From assembly GCF_013294065.1 (NCBI RefSeq), contig NZ_JABSNM010000015.1, positions 27,277 to 91,276 of the forward strand: a DNA stretch of 64,000 nt. Reading direction: 5' to 3'. This DNA is from Sphaerotilus uruguayifluvii. GTDB taxonomy: Bacteria; Pseudomonadota; Gammaproteobacteria; Burkholderiales; Burkholderiaceae_C. Made by a program: the position numbers and the translations under genes. The notes under the pieces were generated by a model, which was given only the letters and a program-made list of their open reading frames with translations, ran no database searches and was not told where the DNA came from. This document shows, piece by piece, positions 54,630 through 64,000 of the stretch; positions within the stretch are counted from its first letter, which is position 1, and each line of letters opens with the position of its first letter.

Positions 54630-55163
54630 ATGAACCAGCCCACCGACGACAGCCTGACCGCGCCGACCGAGATCCGGGTCGCGGTGGTGATCGAGCGCCA
54701 TGCGCGCCCGAGCGCCTGGGAGGAATGGAGATTCTCGCTGGCCGAGGTGCTGATCGACGAGGGCCAGTGGGGAAACCAGCCCCGCTGCCTGCGCGACGAC
54801 GGCCAGCGCGCGAGTTTCCTGTACCCGGGTTTCCCGGTGCGCCTGCACCGCGACGAGGGCGAGGGTTATTACCTGAACCTGAGTTCGGGCGCGCCGGTCT
54901 GGTTCGTGATGTGGCGCATCGATGACGAGAATGCGTCGCAGGCGGCGCCGGAAACCGTCACGCTGTCCTACAACGAGGCCGGGCGGCTGCTCGACGCGCA
55001 GGAGCGGGTCGACAACCTGCCGCTGCCCGAGACCGTGCGCGCCTGGCTGCAGGCCTGGACCGACGCCAACTACCGGCCCGAGCCGAAGAAGCGCCGCCGG
55101 CCGGCCTCCTTCGTCGATCCGTCGCGGCGCGGTCCGCGCGACGACGCGCCGGAGTGCGCATGA
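54630..55163 (+). CDS. DUF3305 domain protein
   Basis: It has 177 residues. RVAVVIERHARPSAWEEWRFSLAEV is typical of DUF3305, with WFVMWRIDDE and TLSYNEAGRLLDAQERVDN after it. The C-terminus is basic. This family is found only in formate dehydrogenase maturation loci next to DUF3306. It is cytosolic; function unknown. Its stop overlaps the next ATG (ATGA). Confidence 0.88.
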   Translation: MNQPTDDSLTAPTEIRVAVVIERHARPSAWEEWRFSLAEVLIDEGQWGNQPRCLRDDGQRASFLYPGFPVRLHRDEGEGYYLNLSSGAPVWFVMWRIDDENASQAAPETVTLSYNEAGRLLDAQERVDNLPLPETVRAWLQAWTDANYRPEPKKRRRPASFVDPSRRGPRDDAPECA

Positions 55164-55795
55164 GCACCGGCGACGGCTTCTTCTCGCGCTGGTCGCAGCG
55201 CAAGGCGCAGGTGCGCCAGGGCGAGACGCCGCCCGAGCCGGTCCACGCGGTCGTGCCTGTGCCGGCACCTGCGCAGCCGCCCGCGCCGACGACCGCCGCG
55301 CCCGTCCCGGCCCCGGCCGAGCCCGCGCTGCCGCCGCCGACGCTCGACGAGGTCGCGCGCCTGCCCGACGGCGCGGAGGTCGCGCGCTTCGTCGCCCGCG
55401 GCGTCGATCCGTCGGTGAAGAACGCCGCGCTGAAGAAGCTCTTCGCCGATCCGCACTTCAACGTCATGGACGGCCTGGACATCTACATCGACGACTACGG
55501 CCGGCCCGACCCGCTGCCGGCGGCGATGCTGCGCCAGATGGCGCAGTCGCGCTTCCTGGGCCTGTTCGACGACGAGACCCGGCCGGACGAAGCCCGGCCC
55601 GCCGCGTCCCCTTCCTTGCCACCCGCCCCTCTTGCCGACGCCACGCCCGGCGCCCTGCCCGATGAAGACCCTGATCTGCGACTGCAACCGAACGATGCCG
55701 CTGGACACGGCGGCGATCGCCCGCGCGCTGGCGACGACGCCGGGCGCCCGCTCCGAGGGCCTGGAGACGACGCACAGCCTGCTGTGCCGGCGTGA
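55160..55795 (+). CDS. DUF3306 domain protein
   Basis: It has 211 residues. FFSRWSQRKAQVRQG at the start and FVARGVDPSVKNAALKKLFADPHFN, quoted in part, then GLDIYIDDYGRPDPLP are typical of DUF3306. An Ala/Pro-rich linker lies between. Its C-terminal 45 codons overlap the next gene in another frame (134 bases). The tail PDEDPDLRLQPNDAAG resembles that of homologues, so the overlap may be real. Function unknown; partner of DUF3305. Confidence 0.82.
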   Translation: MSTGDGFFSRWSQRKAQVRQGETPPEPVHAVVPVPAPAQPPAPTTAAPVPAPAEPALPPPTLDEVARLPDGAEVARFVARGVDPSVKNAALKKLFADPHFNVMDGLDIYIDDYGRPDPLPAAMLRQMAQSRFLGLFDDETRPDEARPAASPSLPPAPLADATPGALPDEDPDLRLQPNDAAGHGGDRPRAGDDAGRPLRGPGDDAQPAVPA

Positions 55796-57887
55796 GGCGC
55801 CGGCCTTCCAGCGCGCGGCCAAGGCGGTCGGCCCGGGCGACCGGCTGATCGTCGCCTGCACGCAGGAGGCCCGGCTGTTCACCGAGCTGAACGACGCCAC
55901 CGCCGGCGCCACGCCGGTGGCCGAGCGGCCGATCCGCTTCGTCAATCTGCGCGAGACCGGCGGCTGGTCGCGCGACGCGAAGGCGGCCACGCCGAAGATG
56001 GCGGCGCTGATCGCGGCGGCGCAATTGCCCGATCCGGCGCCGGTGCCGGGCGTGGGCTACCGCTCGGCCGGGCGCTGCCTGGTGGTGGGCGATGCCGACG
56101 GCGCGCAGCGCGCCGGCGCGCTGCTGGCCGACCGGCTCGAGGTCACGCTGCTGATCGACGGCGCGGCGGGCACGGGCATGGGCTCCGGCGCGCTGGCGCA
56201 GCGCCGCGACCTGCCGCTGTTCGCCGGCCGACTCACCCGGGTGACCGGCTGGCTCGGTGCCTTCGAGGTGCAGTGGTCGTCCGTCAACCCGATCGACCTC
56301 GACCTCTGCACCCGCTGCAACGCCTGCCTGGACGCCTGCCCCGAGGGCGCGATCGACTTCAGCTACCAGATCGACCTGTCGCGCTGCGGCGGCCACCGCG
56401 ACTGCGTGCGCGTCTGCGACGCGGCGGCAGCGATCGACTTCGAGCGCGCGCCGCTGCGCACCGACGAGCGCTTCGACCTGATCCTCGACCTGCGCGCCAC
56501 GCCCGCCTTCAGCCAGCACCAGCCGCCGCAGGGCTACTTCCATGTGCCGCCGGGCGACCGGCAGGCCACCGCACTGGGCGAGACGGTGCTGAAGCTGCGC
56601 GAGCTGGTGGGCGAGTTCGACAAGCCGAAGTTCTTCCGCTACGAGCAGCGCCTGTGCGCGCACAGCCGCAACGAGCAAATCGGCTGCAGCGCCTGCATCG
56701 ACGTGTGCTCGACCCGCGCGATCCGCAGCGATGCCTCGCGCAAGGGCAAGGCCAGGACCGAGGCAGCCGGCGGCATCGTCGTCGAGCCGCATCTGTGCGC
56801 CGGCTGCGGCGCCTGCACCACCGTCTGCCCGAGCGGCGCGCTGTCCTTCGCCTATCCGGGTCCGGTCGACCAGGGCCGGCGGCTGCAGCGCCTGCTGGCG
56901 ACCTACGCCCGGGCCGGCGGCCGCGACGCGATGCTGCTCTTCCACAGCGAAGGCGCGGGCGCGGCGCTGATCGACGAGCTGGGCCGCGCCGCGCGGGTCG
57001 ACCGCGATATCCACGGCGTGCCGGCGCGGGTGATGCCGCTGGCGCTGTGGCACACCGCCAGCGTCGGCATCGACCTGTGGCTGGCCGCGATCGCGCAGGG
57101 CGCCAGCCAGGTCCGCGTGCTGCTGACCGCCGAGGAGGCGCCCGAATACCGCGACGCGCTGGCCGCGCAGATGGCGCAGGCGCAGGCCATCCTGCACGGC
57201 CTGGGCTACGCCGGCGAGCACTTCGGCCTGATCGAGGCGCGCGACGCCCGCGACCTGGCGGCGCTGGACGCGGCGCTGCGGGTGGCGCCGGCGCAGGGCG
57301 TCGCGCAGCCGACGGCGGTCGTCGCGCAGGCCGACAAGCGCGCCACGCTCGACGTGATGCTCGACCACCTGCTCGCCCAGGCGCCGCGCCGCGCCGAGCG
57401 CGCGGCGGCGCAGGCCGAGCCGATCGCGCTGCCGGCGGCGGGCAGCGCCTTCGGCGCGGTGGTGGTCGATGCCGACAGGTGCACGCTGTGCCTGAGCTGC
57501 GTCGGCGCCTGCCCGGAGAACGCGCTGGGCGACAACCCCGAGAAGCCGCAGCTGCGCTTCACCGAGCGCGCCTGCGTGCAGTGCGGCCTGTGCGCCACCA
57601 CCTGCCCGGAGCAGGCGATCACGCTCGCGCCGCGCCTGTGGCTGGCCGACGAGGGCCGCGCGCGGCGCCAGCCCCGCGTCCTGCACGAGGCCCAGCCCTA
57701 CCGCTGCATCCGCTGCAGCAAGCCCTTCGGCACGCTGAAGGCCATCGAGACGATGATCGGCAAGCTCGCCGGCCACCCCGCCTTCCAGGGCGCCGGCGCC
57801 GAGCGGCTGAAGATGTGCGGCGACTGCCGCGTCATCGACCTGCACAGCCGGACCGACGAGGTCCGCATCACCGACCTGCCCCGCTGA
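55662..57887 (+). CDS. Large multi-[4Fe-4S] ferredoxin-like protein of the formate locus
   Basis: It has 741 residues. An N-terminal domain of about 200 residues (LICDCNRTMPLD, VACTQEARLF) is followed by repeated ferredoxin motifs: CTRCNACLDACP, CGGHRDCVRVC, CSACIDVCSTRA, CAGCGACTTVCP, and near the end CTLCLSCVGACP and CVQCGLCATTCP. A last CIRCSKPFGTLK and CGDCRVIDL may bind metal. It has no transmembrane helices. It likely supplies electrons for dehydrogenase maturation or links it to other carriers. The next gene, a TorD-like chaperone, starts five bases later. Confidence 0.88.
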   Translation: MKTLICDCNRTMPLDTAAIARALATTPGARSEGLETTHSLLCRREAPAFQRAAKAVGPGDRLIVACTQEARLFTELNDATAGATPVAERPIRFVNLRETGGWSRDAKAATPKMAALIAAAQLPDPAPVPGVGYRSAGRCLVVGDADGAQRAGALLADRLEVTLLIDGAAGTGMGSGALAQRRDLPLFAGRLTRVTGWLGAFEVQWSSVNPIDLDLCTRCNACLDACPEGAIDFSYQIDLSRCGGHRDCVRVCDAAAAIDFERAPLRTDERFDLILDLRATPAFSQHQPPQGYFHVPPGDRQATALGETVLKLRELVGEFDKPKFFRYEQRLCAHSRNEQIGCSACIDVCSTRAIRSDASRKGKARTEAAGGIVVEPHLCAGCGACTTVCPSGALSFAYPGPVDQGRRLQRLLATYARAGGRDAMLLFHSEGAGAALIDELGRAARVDRDIHGVPARVMPLALWHTASVGIDLWLAAIAQGASQVRVLLTAEEAPEYRDALAAQMAQAQAILHGLGYAGEHFGLIEARDARDLAALDAALRVAPAQGVAQPTAVVAQADKRATLDVMLDHLLAQAPRRAERAAAQAEPIALPAAGSAFGAVVVDADRCTLCLSCVGACPENALGDNPEKPQLRFTERACVQCGLCATTCPEQAITLAPRLWLADEGRARRQPRVLHEAQPYRCIRCSKPFGTLKAIETMIGKLAGHPAFQGAGAERLKMCGDCRVIDLHSRTDEVRITDLPR

Positions 57888-57891
57888 CCCC

Positions 57892-58527
57892 ATGAAACCG
57901 CACGAGATCCGCGCGCTGAGCTTCGCCAGCGCCGACGACGCCGAGGAGCTGGCCCGCGCCGAGCTGTACGGCCTGCTGGCCCGGCTGTGGTTCGCGCCGC
58001 CGGATGCGGCGCTGCTGCAGCAGTTCCGCGTCGCCGTCACCGAGGCGCCCGAGGCGGGCGGCTTCCTGGAAGCGCCGTGGCAGGCGCTGGTGGCCGCGAT
58101 GCGCGCGACCACGCCGCAGGCCGCCGCCGCCGAGTTCGACGCGCTGTTCGGCGGCGTCGGCAAGCCGGAGGTGTTCGTCTACGGCTCCTTCTACCTCGCA
58201 GGCTTCCTCAACGAGAAGCCGCTGGCGGCGCTGCGCGGCGACCTGGCCGCGCTCGGCCTGGCCCGCGACGAGACACGCGGCGAGACCGAGGACCACATCG
58301 CCGGCGTCTTCGAGGTGATGCGCTTCCTGATCGCCGGCGACGACATCGCGGTGTGCAATCTCGAGCAGCAGCGCCGCTTCTTCCGCGCCCATGTGCAGAC
58401 CTGGGTCGAGCGCCTGTGCGACGCGGTCGAGGCCCATCCGCAGGCGCTGCTGTGGCGCCCGATCGGCGCGATGACCCGCGCCTTCGTGCAGGTCGAGGCC
58501 CAGGGCTTCGACCTGCTGGAACTGTGA
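57892..58527 (+). CDS. TorD-family molybdoenzyme chaperone
   Basis: It has 211 residues and is all-helical. [20 protein letters not shown] begins the fold, [17 protein letters not shown] is the family motif, and [17 protein letters not shown] follows. Such chaperones bind the Tat leader of the catalytic subunit and help cofactor loading before export. Its client is probably the Tat-dependent formate dehydrogenase alpha encoded divergently. Confidence 0.9.
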   Translation: MKPHEIRALSFASADDAEELARAELYGLLARLWFAPPDAALLQQFRVAVTEAPEAGGFLEAPWQALVAAMRATTPQAAAAEFDALFGGVGKPEVFVYGSFYLAGFLNEKPLAALRGDLAALGLARDETRGETEDHIAGVFEVMRFLIAGDDIAVCNLEQQRRFFRAHVQTWVERLCDAVEAHPQALLWRPIGAMTRAFVQVEAQGFDLLEL

Positions 58528-58541
58528 AGGGAGCCGGCACG

Positions 58542-59129
58542 ATGATCGATCCGCAGGACATCACCGGCCTGATCCTGGCCGGCGGGCGCGGCAGCCGCAT
58601 GGGCGGCGTCGACAAGGGGCTGCAGAACTACCAGGGCCTGCCGCTGGCGCTGCACGCCTTGATGCGGCTTCAGCCGCAGGTCGGCAGCGTGATGGTCAAT
58701 GCCAACCGCAACCTGGGCGCCTACGAGTCCTTCGGCGTGCCGGTCTGGCCGGATGCCGACAGCGACTTTCCCGGCCCGCTGGCCGGCTTCCTGGCCGGGC
58801 TGGAGCGCTGCGAGACGCCCTACCTGATGACGGTGCCGTGCGACTCGCCGCGCTTCCCGCTCGACCTGGTGGCGCGGCTGGCCGAGGCGATGCACGCGCA
58901 GCAGGCCGATCTGGCGATGGCGGTGACCCGCGAGGCCGACGGGCGCGAGCAGCCGCATCCGGTCTTCTGCCTGATGCGTGCCTCGCTGATCGACAGCCTG
59001 GTGGCCTTCATGGCCGGCGGGCAGCGCCGCATCGACCGCTGGACCGGCCAGCACCGCGGCGTGAACGTGCTGTTCGAGGACGACAGCGCCTTCTTCAACG
59101 CCAACACGCCCGAGGACCTCAGGGCGTGA
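58542..59129 (+). CDS. mobA: Molybdenum cofactor guanylyltransferase MobA
   Basis: It adds GMP to molybdopterin to make the MGD cofactor used by formate dehydrogenase. It has 195 residues. The nucleotide loop is [27 protein letters not shown] carries the metal-binding aspartate; FNANTPEDL is near the end. A ggagccgg site lies upstream. It closes the maturation operon and overlaps the convergent yqaA-like gene by 11 bases. Confidence 0.94.
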   Translation: MIDPQDITGLILAGGRGSRMGGVDKGLQNYQGLPLALHALMRLQPQVGSVMVNANRNLGAYESFGVPVWPDADSDFPGPLAGFLAGLERCETPYLMTVPCDSPRFPLDLVARLAEAMHAQQADLAMAVTREADGREQPHPVFCLMRASLIDSLVAFMAGGQRRIDRWTGQHRGVNVLFEDDSAFFNANTPEDLRA

Positions 59130-59604
59130 ACTGCCCCGGGAAGACCCACAGCAGCGCCGCCGTCATCACCAGATAGCGTCCGAACTTGCCGATCGCCATG
59201 TAGACGACGCAGGGCCAGAAGGGCAGGCGCAGCCAGCCGGCGACCGCGCACAGCGGATCGCCCACCACCGGCAGCCAGCTCAGCAGGCAGGCCGGCGGCC
59301 CGAAGCGGCGCAGCAGCGCCAGCGCCCGGTTCTCGGCCGCGGCCTGGTGCGTGACCTGCTCCCAGGCCTTCTCGGCGCCGAAGCCCATCCACCAGGAAAT
59401 GGCGCCGCCGATCGTGTTGCCGACGGTGGCCACGCCCACCGCGGGCCAGAACAGCGCCGGATCGAGCTTGACCAGTCCGAACACCGCCGGCTCCGAGCCC
59501 AGCGGCAGCAGCGTGGCCGAGATCAGCGAGACGATGAAGACGGTGCTCAGCCCGAACTTCGGCAGGGCCAGTGCGGCCAGCAGGGATTCGATCCAGACAT
59601 CCAT
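59119..59604 (-). CDS. YqaA-like inner-membrane protein (VTT/DedA-related)
   Basis: It has 161 residues with about four hydrophobic segments. [20 protein letters not shown] and [18 protein letters not shown] are typical of Yqa[21 protein letters not shown] follows. It belongs to the superfamily of DedA-type lipid transporters, but its own role is unknown. Confidence 0.85.
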   Translation of the reverse strand: MDVWIESLLAALALPKFGLSTVFIVSLISATLLPLGSEPAVFGLVKLDPALFWPAVGVATVGNTIGGAISWWMGFGAEKAWEQVTHQAAAENRALALLRRFGPPACLLSWLPVVGDPLCAVAGWLRLPFWPCVVYMAIGKFGRYLVMTAALLWVFPGQFTP

Positions 59605-59655
59605 GGCGCGATTCTGCGCGAGACGGACCGCCCGGGGACCGGGTCGCGGCGCCGC

Positions 59656-59661
59656 TATACT
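59656..59661 (+). promoter_or_regulatory. -10 box TATACT of the dusB-fis operon
   Basis: tatact lies 106 bases before the dusB ATG. No -35 match is clear. A GC-rich leader of about 100 bases follows. Confidence 0.4.
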
Positions 59662-59767
59662 CTGCCTCCTTTTTCAGCAGTTCCCGGCTTCGCCCGATCC
59701 CGACGACCTGCCGCGACGCGATGCACGCCCGTGCCGCGCGCGGTGACGACCCCTCTGCCCTGCCCCG

Positions 59768-60805
59768 ATGCGCATCGGTCCCCACGAGTTGCCCAACCGC
59801 CTGTTCGTCGCGCCGATGGCCGGCGTGACCGACCGGCCTTTCCGCCAGCTGTGCAAGCGGCTCGGCGCAGGCCATGCCGTCAGCGAGATGGTGACCTCGC
59901 GCGCCGACCTGCGCGACAGCCTGAAGACCTCGCGCCGGCTGAACCACGACGGCGAGTCCGCGCCGATCGCGGTGCAGATCGCCGGCACCGACGCCGAGAT
60001 GATGGCCGAGGCCGCCCGCTACAACATCGAGCGCGGCGCGCAGATCATCGACATCAACATGGGCTGCCCGGCCAAGAAGGTCTGCAACAAGTGGGCCGGC
60101 TCGGCGCTGATGCAGGACGAGACGCTGGCGCTGGACATCGTCGCGGCGGTGGTCGAGGCCAGCGCGCCGCACGGCGTGCCGGTGACCTTGAAGATGCGCA
60201 CCGGCTGGTGCCGGCAGGCGCGCAACGCGGTGGCGATCGCGCGCGGTGCCGAGGCGCGCGGCGTCGCGATGGTCACGGTGCACGGCCGCACCCGCGAGCA
60301 GGGCTACAGCGGCCAGGCCGAATACGAGACGATCGCCGCGGTGAAGGCGGCGCTGTCGATTCCGGTGTGCGCCAACGGCGACATCGACGGCCCGGAGAAG
60401 GCCCGCGACGTGCTGGCGGCCACCGGCGCCGACGCGATCATGATCGGCCGCGCCGCGCAGGGCAGGCCCTGGATCTTCCAGGAGATCGCGCATTTCCTGG
60501 CCACCGGCGAGCGTGCCGCGCCGCCCGAGACGCTGCAGGTGCGCGAGTGGCTGCTCGAGCACCTCGAGGACCACTACGGTCTCTACGGCGAACTGGCCGG
60601 CGTGCGCACCGCGCGCAAGCACATCGGCTGGGCGGTGCATGCCCTGCCGGGCGGCGAGGACTTCCGCCGCCGCATGAACCGGATCGAGACCACCGCCGAG
60701 CAGTCGCGCGCGGTGCATGACTTCCTGGGCGAGCTCGCCGACGCGCATCCGCGCTGGCCCGAAGCCGCCCCGACCGCAGACCCCGTCGACGCCCTGGCGG
60801 CATGA
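59768..60805 (+). CDS. dusB: tRNA-dihydrouridine synthase B
   Basis: This FMN enzyme reduces uridines in the tRNA D-loop. It has 345 residues. [19 protein letters not shown] is the family N-terminus; [18 protein letters not shown] holds the active-site cysteine; [12 protein letters not shown] and [13 protein letters not shown] bind FMN. The C-terminal helical RNA-binding domain is present. The dusB-fis pair is standard, and the overlap with fis is four bases. Confidence 0.95.
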   Translation: MRIGPHELPNRLFVAPMAGVTDRPFRQLCKRLGAGHAVSEMVTSRADLRDSLKTSRRLNHDGESAPIAVQIAGTDAEMMAEAARYNIERGAQIIDINMGCPAKKVCNKWAGSALMQDETLALDIVAAVVEASAPHGVPVTLKMRTGWCRQARNAVAIARGAEARGVAMVTVHGRTREQGYSGQAEYETIAAVKAALSIPVCANGDIDGPEKARDVLAATGADAIMIGRAAQGRPWIFQEIAHFLATGERAAPPETLQVREWLLEHLEDHYGLYGELAGVRTARKHIGWAVHALPGGEDFRRRMNRIETTAEQSRAVHDFLGELADAHPRWPEAAPTADPVDALAA

Positions 60806-61143
60806 ACCCCATGAACGACATGAGCATCAGCGCCCTGACCTCCCTGACGGCCGCCCTGGCGGTCGATGCGGCCGACGCCGTGGCGGCGGAGCCGCCCGCC
60901 GCGACGCCGGCCGGCAGCCCGATCGACCAGTCGATCCGCGCCACGCTCGAGACCTACTTCGACGACCTCGACGGCACCACGCCGCACGGCCTCTACGACA
61001 TGGTCATCAAGGCCGTCGAGCGCCCGCTGCTCGACGTCGTGATGGCGCGCGCCGACGGCAACCAGAGCCGCGCCGCCGAGTGGCTCGGCATCAACCGCAA
61101 CACGCTGCGCCGCAAGCTGGTCGAGCACCGGCTGATCGACTGA
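60802..61143 (+). CDS. fis: DNA-binding protein Fis
   Basis: This nucleoid-associated protein bends DNA and controls growth-related genes. It has 113 residues. [15 protein letters not shown] and [17 protein letters not shown] form the dimer core, and the HTH is [20 protein letters not shown]. The first 40 residues are an Ala-rich extension; internal ATGs at codons 4 and 7 are alternative starts. Confidence 0.95.
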   Translation: MNPMNDMSISALTSLTAALAVDAADAVAAEPPAATPAGSPIDQSIRATLETYFDDLDGTTPHGLYDMVIKAVERPLLDVVMARADGNQSRAAEWLGINRNTLRRKLVEHRLID

Positions 61144-61196
61144 TCCGCCCGGCCCCCACCGCTCCTCCCCGATTCCCCACCGATCGTCATCCCACC

Positions 61197-62771
61197 ATGA
61201 CCACCGCCCTCCTTTCCGTCTCCGACAAGACCGGCATCGTCGAATTCGCCCAGGCGCTGCACGCGCGCGGCATCCGCCTGCTCTCCACCGGCGGCACCGC
61301 CAAGCTGCTGGCCCAGAACGGCCTGCCGGTCACCGAAGTGAGCGAGATCACCGGCTTCCCCGAGATGCTCGACGGCCGCGTGAAGACGCTGCACCCGCGC
61401 GTGCACGGCGGCCTGCTGGCCCGCCGCGACGTCCCCGAGCACATGGCCGCGCTGAAGGAGCACGGCATCGACACGATCGACCTGCTGATCATCAACCTCT
61501 ACCCCTTCGCGCAGGCCACGGCCAAGGCCGACTGCACGCTGGAAGACGCCATCGAGAACATCGACATCGGCGGCCCGGCGATGCTGCGCGCGGCGGCCAA
61601 GAACTGGCAGGACGTGGCGGTGGTCATCGATCCGAGCGACTACGCCCAGGTGCTGGCCGAGCTGGACGGCGAAGGCCTGACCCGCAAGACCAAGTTCGGC
61701 TTCGCGAAGAAGGTGTTCTCGCACACCGCCGCCTACGACGGCATGATCAGCAACTACCTGACCTCGCTGGAAGCCGGCGCGGAAGAGAAGACCGCCGACG
61801 TGCCCGCCCGCGAGGAGTACCCGAGCGTCTTCAACCTGCAGCTGCACAAGGTGCAGGGCATGCGCTACGGCGAGAACCCGCACCAGTCGGCGGCGTTCTA
61901 CAAGGAAGCGAAGGTCGCTGACGGCCTGCTGGCCGGCTGGACGCAGATCCAGGGCAAGGAGCTGTCCTTCAACAACATCGCCGACGCCGACGCTGCCTGG
62001 GAATGCGTCAAGGCCTTCGACGTGCCGGCCTGCGTGATCGTCAAGCACGCCAACCCCTGCGGCGTGGCCGTGGGCGCGACGCTGCTGGAAGCCTACGAGA
62101 AGGCGCTGAAGACCGACCCGACCTCGGCCTTCGGCGGCATCATCGCCTTCAACCGCCCGCTCGACGCCGACGTGGTCGAGAAGATCAACGCCAACAAGCA
62201 CTTCGTCGAAGTGGCGATCGCGCCGGTCATCACCCCGGCCGCCCGCGCCGCCTACGCCAGCAAGGTCAACGTGCGCCTGCTGGAAGTGCCGGTGAGCCAG
62301 GCCGTGAACGCGCTCGACTTCAAGCGCGTCGGCGGCGGCATGCTGCTGCAGTCGGCCGACAACGTCGACATCGTCGGCGAGATCAAGGTCGTGACGAAGC
62401 TGGCTCCGACCGAGCAGCAGATGCAGGACCTGCTGTTCGCGTGGAAGGTCGGCCGCTTCGTCAAGAGCAACGCGATCGTCTTCTGCAAGGACGGCATGAC
62501 CTACGGCGTCGGCGCCGGCCAGATGAGCCGGCTGGACTCGGCCCGCATCGCCTCGATCAAGGCGAAGGCGGCCGGCCTGAGCCTGGACGGCACGGCCGTA
62601 GCCAGCGACGCCTTCTTCCCGTTCCGTGACGGTCTGGACGTGGTCGTCGACGCCGGCGCCACCTGCGTGATCCATCCGGGCGGCTCGATGCGCGACCAGG
62701 AAGTCATCGACGCCGCGAACGAGCGCGGCATCGCGATGGTCTTCACCGGCACCCGCCACTTCCGCCACTGA
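61197..62771 (+). CDS. purH: Bifunctional AICAR formyltransferase / IMP cyclohydrolase
   Basis: It performs the last two steps of IMP synthesis. It has 524 residues. The N-terminal cyclohydrolase domain is [18 protein letters not shown]...STGGTAK with [13 protein letters not shown]. The transformylase domain has [25 protein letters not shown] (catalytic Lys-His) and [13 protein letters not shown]. It lies 53 bases after fis. Codon use with frequent GAA is slightly richer in A than its neighbours, as expected for a highly expressed gene. Confidence 0.97.
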   Translation: MTTALLSVSDKTGIVEFAQALHARGIRLLSTGGTAKLLAQNGLPVTEVSEITGFPEMLDGRVKTLHPRVHGGLLARRDVPEHMAALKEHGIDTIDLLIINLYPFAQATAKADCTLEDAIENIDIGGPAMLRAAAKNWQDVAVVIDPSDYAQVLAELDGEGLTRKTKFGFAKKVFSHTAAYDGMISNYLTSLEAGAEEKTADVPAREEYPSVFNLQLHKVQGMRYGENPHQSAAFYKEAKVADGLLAGWTQIQGKELSFNNIADADAAWECVKAFDVPACVIVKHANPCGVAVGATLLEAYEKALKTDPTSAFGGIIAFNRPLDADVVEKINANKHFVEVAIAPVITPAARAAYASKVNVRLLEVPVSQAVNALDFKRVGGGMLLQSADNVDIVGEIKVVTKLAPTEQQMQDLLFAWKVGRFVKSNAIVFCKDGMTYGVGAGQMSRLDSARIASIKAKAAGLSLDGTAVASDAFFPFRDGLDVVVDAGATCVIHPGGSMRDQEVIDAANERGIAMVFTGTRHFRH

Positions 62772-62788
62772 GCCCGGCGAGCCCGTCC

Positions 62789-63262
62789 ATGAGCGCCCCG
62801 ATCACGATCCGCCCGGCCGGACTGGCCGATCTCGACGCGGTCGCCGCGCTCTTCGACGCCTACCGCCAGTTCTACGCGCAGGCGCCCGACCGGGCGCGCG
62901 CCACCGCGTTCATCCAGGCGCGCATGCAGGCGGGCGAATCGGTCATCCTGCTGGCCGAGCGCGTGCCGCCGGCCGGCCCGGCCGAGCCGGTCGGCTTCTG
63001 CCAGCTCTACCCGACGTTCTGCTCGGTCGAGGCGGCGCCGATCTTCGTGCTCTACGACCTGTTCGTCGCGCCCGAGGCACGCCGCGGCGGGCTGGGCGCG
63101 GCGCTGCTGCGCGCGGCCGAGGCCCGGGCGCGCCAGGACGGCCGCAAGCGCATGGACCTGACCACCGCGCACGACAACCACGCCGCCCAGCGCCTGTACG
63201 AGTCGCTCGGCTGGGTGCACGACACCGTCTTCCGCACCTACACCCGCCACGTCGCGGGCTGA
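62789..63262 (+). CDS. GNAT family N-acetyltransferase
   Basis: It has 157 residues. [21 protein letters not shown] opens the fold; [19 protein letters not shown] is the acetyl-CoA-binding motif [17 protein letters not shown] is motif B. The substrate is not evident. It is inserted between purH and ruvC with short gaps, so probably cotranscribed. Confidence 0.88.
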   Translation: MSAPITIRPAGLADLDAVAALFDAYRQFYAQAPDRARATAFIQARMQAGESVILLAERVPPAGPAEPVGFCQLYPTFCSVEAAPIFVLYDLFVAPEARRGGLGAALLRAAEARARQDGRKRMDLTTAHDNHAAQRLYESLGWVHDTVFRTYTRHVAG

Positions 63263-63282
63263 GTCCGGACACGGCCGCCGCC

Positions 63283-63837
63283 ATGCGCATCCTCGGCATC
63301 GACCCCGGCCTGCAGATCACCGGCTTCGGCCTGATCGACGTCGACGGGCCGCAGCTGAGCTATGTCGCCAGCGGCACCATCCGCACCGCCGAGGCGCCGC
63401 GCGGCGACCTGCCCGCGCGCATCCGGCTGATCTTCGACGGCGTGCGCGAGGTCGTCTCGACCTACCAGCCCGACGCGGCCGCGCTCGAGATCGTCTTCGT
63501 CAACGTCAACCCGCAGAGCACGCTGCTGCTCGGGCAGGCGCGCGGTGCGGCGCTGGCCGCGCTGGTGGCGGGCAGCCCGCCGCTGCCGGTGGGCGAATAC
63601 ACCGCAGTGCAGATGAAGCAGGCCGTCACCGGCCACGGCGGCGCCGCCAAGGCGCAGATCCAGGCGATGGTGCAGCACCTGCTCAAGCTGCCAGGCCAGC
63701 CCGGCAAGGACGCCGCCGACGCGCTGGGCCTCGCCATTACCCACGCCCACGCCAGCCGCAGCTTCGCGGCGCTGGCCCAGGCCACACCGCTGGCACGCCG
63801 GCAGCACGCACTGTACCGGGGCGGGCGGAGCTACTGA
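63283..63837 (+). CDS. ruvC: Holliday junction resolvase RuvC
   Basis: It cuts Holliday junctions symmetrically with RuvAB. It has 184 residues. The acidic active site is visible: D7 in [10 protein letters not shown], Glu in [11 protein letters not shown], and the Asp pair in [32 protein letters not shown] is the family motif. No ruvA or ruvB follows in this window. Confidence 0.96.
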   Translation: MRILGIDPGLQITGFGLIDVDGPQLSYVASGTIRTAEAPRGDLPARIRLIFDGVREVVSTYQPDAAALEIVFVNVNPQSTLLLGQARGAALAALVAGSPPLPVGEYTAVQMKQAVTGHGGAAKAQIQAMVQHLLKLPGQPGKDAADALGLAITHAHASRSFAALAQATPLARRQHALYRGGRSY

Positions 63838-63936
63838 CGCGCGGGCGCGCGGCGATGCCCGCCACCCCGTATTTCCCCTCCCCGTTGCAAACAACCGACA
63901 CCACGGCCCGCGGAACGCCCTTAACGTGCCGCCGCC

Positions 63937-64000
63937 ATGAACCCGCCCACCCTGCACGACATCTCGCCGCTGGTCAGCGCGGCGGCGCCGATCTTTCCCG
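63937..64000 (+). CDS. kynB: Probable kynurenine formamidase, first 21 codons only
   Basis: The frame from ATG 63937 is open to the window edge. The visible residues MNPPTLHDISPLVSAAAPIF-P match the KynB N-terminus (LWDISPPVS.ATPVFPGD), which hydrolyses N-formylkynurenine in tryptophan breakdown. Only 21 residues can be judged, so the call is provisional. Confidence 0.5.
   Translation, partial: MNPPTLHDISPLVSAAAPIFP

Overview
This is a very GC-rich window (roughly 70 percent by eye) with tightly packed genes and frequent ATGA/GTGA stop-start overlaps. Gene content and order point to a betaproteobacterium of the order Burkholderiales, probably near Sphaerotilus/Leptothrix/Rubrivivax: pabBC-rne divergent from rluC-HAD phosphatase-Rieske-sppA; argB-5'-nucleotidase-slmA; pilD-coaE-zapD-yacG; dusB-fis-purH-ruvC. 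The taxon is inferred from gene content; no rRNA is present.

Layout. 1-3279 (minus strand): a membrane-anchored coiled-coil protein made of near-identical 56- and 99-residue modules that runs off the left edge, preceded by an OmpA-type envelope protein. 3397-12159: folate enzyme PabBC and RNase E on the minus strand, with a long rne leader, then rluC, a HAD phosphatase, a Rieske protein and SppA on the plus strand. 12161-16248: lysA/lysR, bacterioferritin and its Fur-box-preceded ferredoxin, a solitary ureG, and a tRNA with CAT anticodon with promoter and terminator. 16362-20114: a chemoreceptor, a GST-like protein, and a LysR regulator divergent from a DUF2917 gene. 20160-25292: three glycosyltransferase-like genes, the first an O-GlcNAc-transferase-like protein that lacks the family's key residues. 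25399-31845: type IV pilus peptidase, CoA synthesis, division and nucleoid-occlusion proteins, and argB. 32027-33112: a 4-hydroxyphenylpyruvate dioxygenase gene broken by one in-frame TGA. 33204-35599: an unknown LuxR-type-HTH protein followed by three small proteins. 35646-40019: a periplasmic copper-handling cluster (TolC-like protein, multicopper oxidase, cupredoxin, CusF-like protein). 40165-43951: acetate permease operon and an M32 carboxypeptidase.

44016-59129 is a formate-oxidation locus. A histidine kinase and an NtrC-family regulator with an altered GAFTGA loop lie beside fdhD, a Tat-exported molybdenum/cysteine formate dehydrogenase (alpha, beta, gamma), two extra small envelope proteins and the small formate-dehydrogenase-region TAT target protein. 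A 419-base divergent spacer carrying a large nested palindrome separates these from a plus-strand maturation operon: DUF3305, DUF3306, a multi-cluster ferredoxin, a TorD-like chaperone and mobA. The parts fit together as enzyme, cofactor supply, chaperone and control.

59119-64000 is housekeeping: a YqaA-like membrane protein, dusB-fis, purH, an acetyltransferase, ruvC and the first codons of a probable kynurenine formamidase.

The most unusual items are the modular coiled-coil protein, the pseudo-OGT, the GAFADA regulator, the formate operon palindrome, the 11-base phased repeats upstream of actP, and the broken hpd gene.
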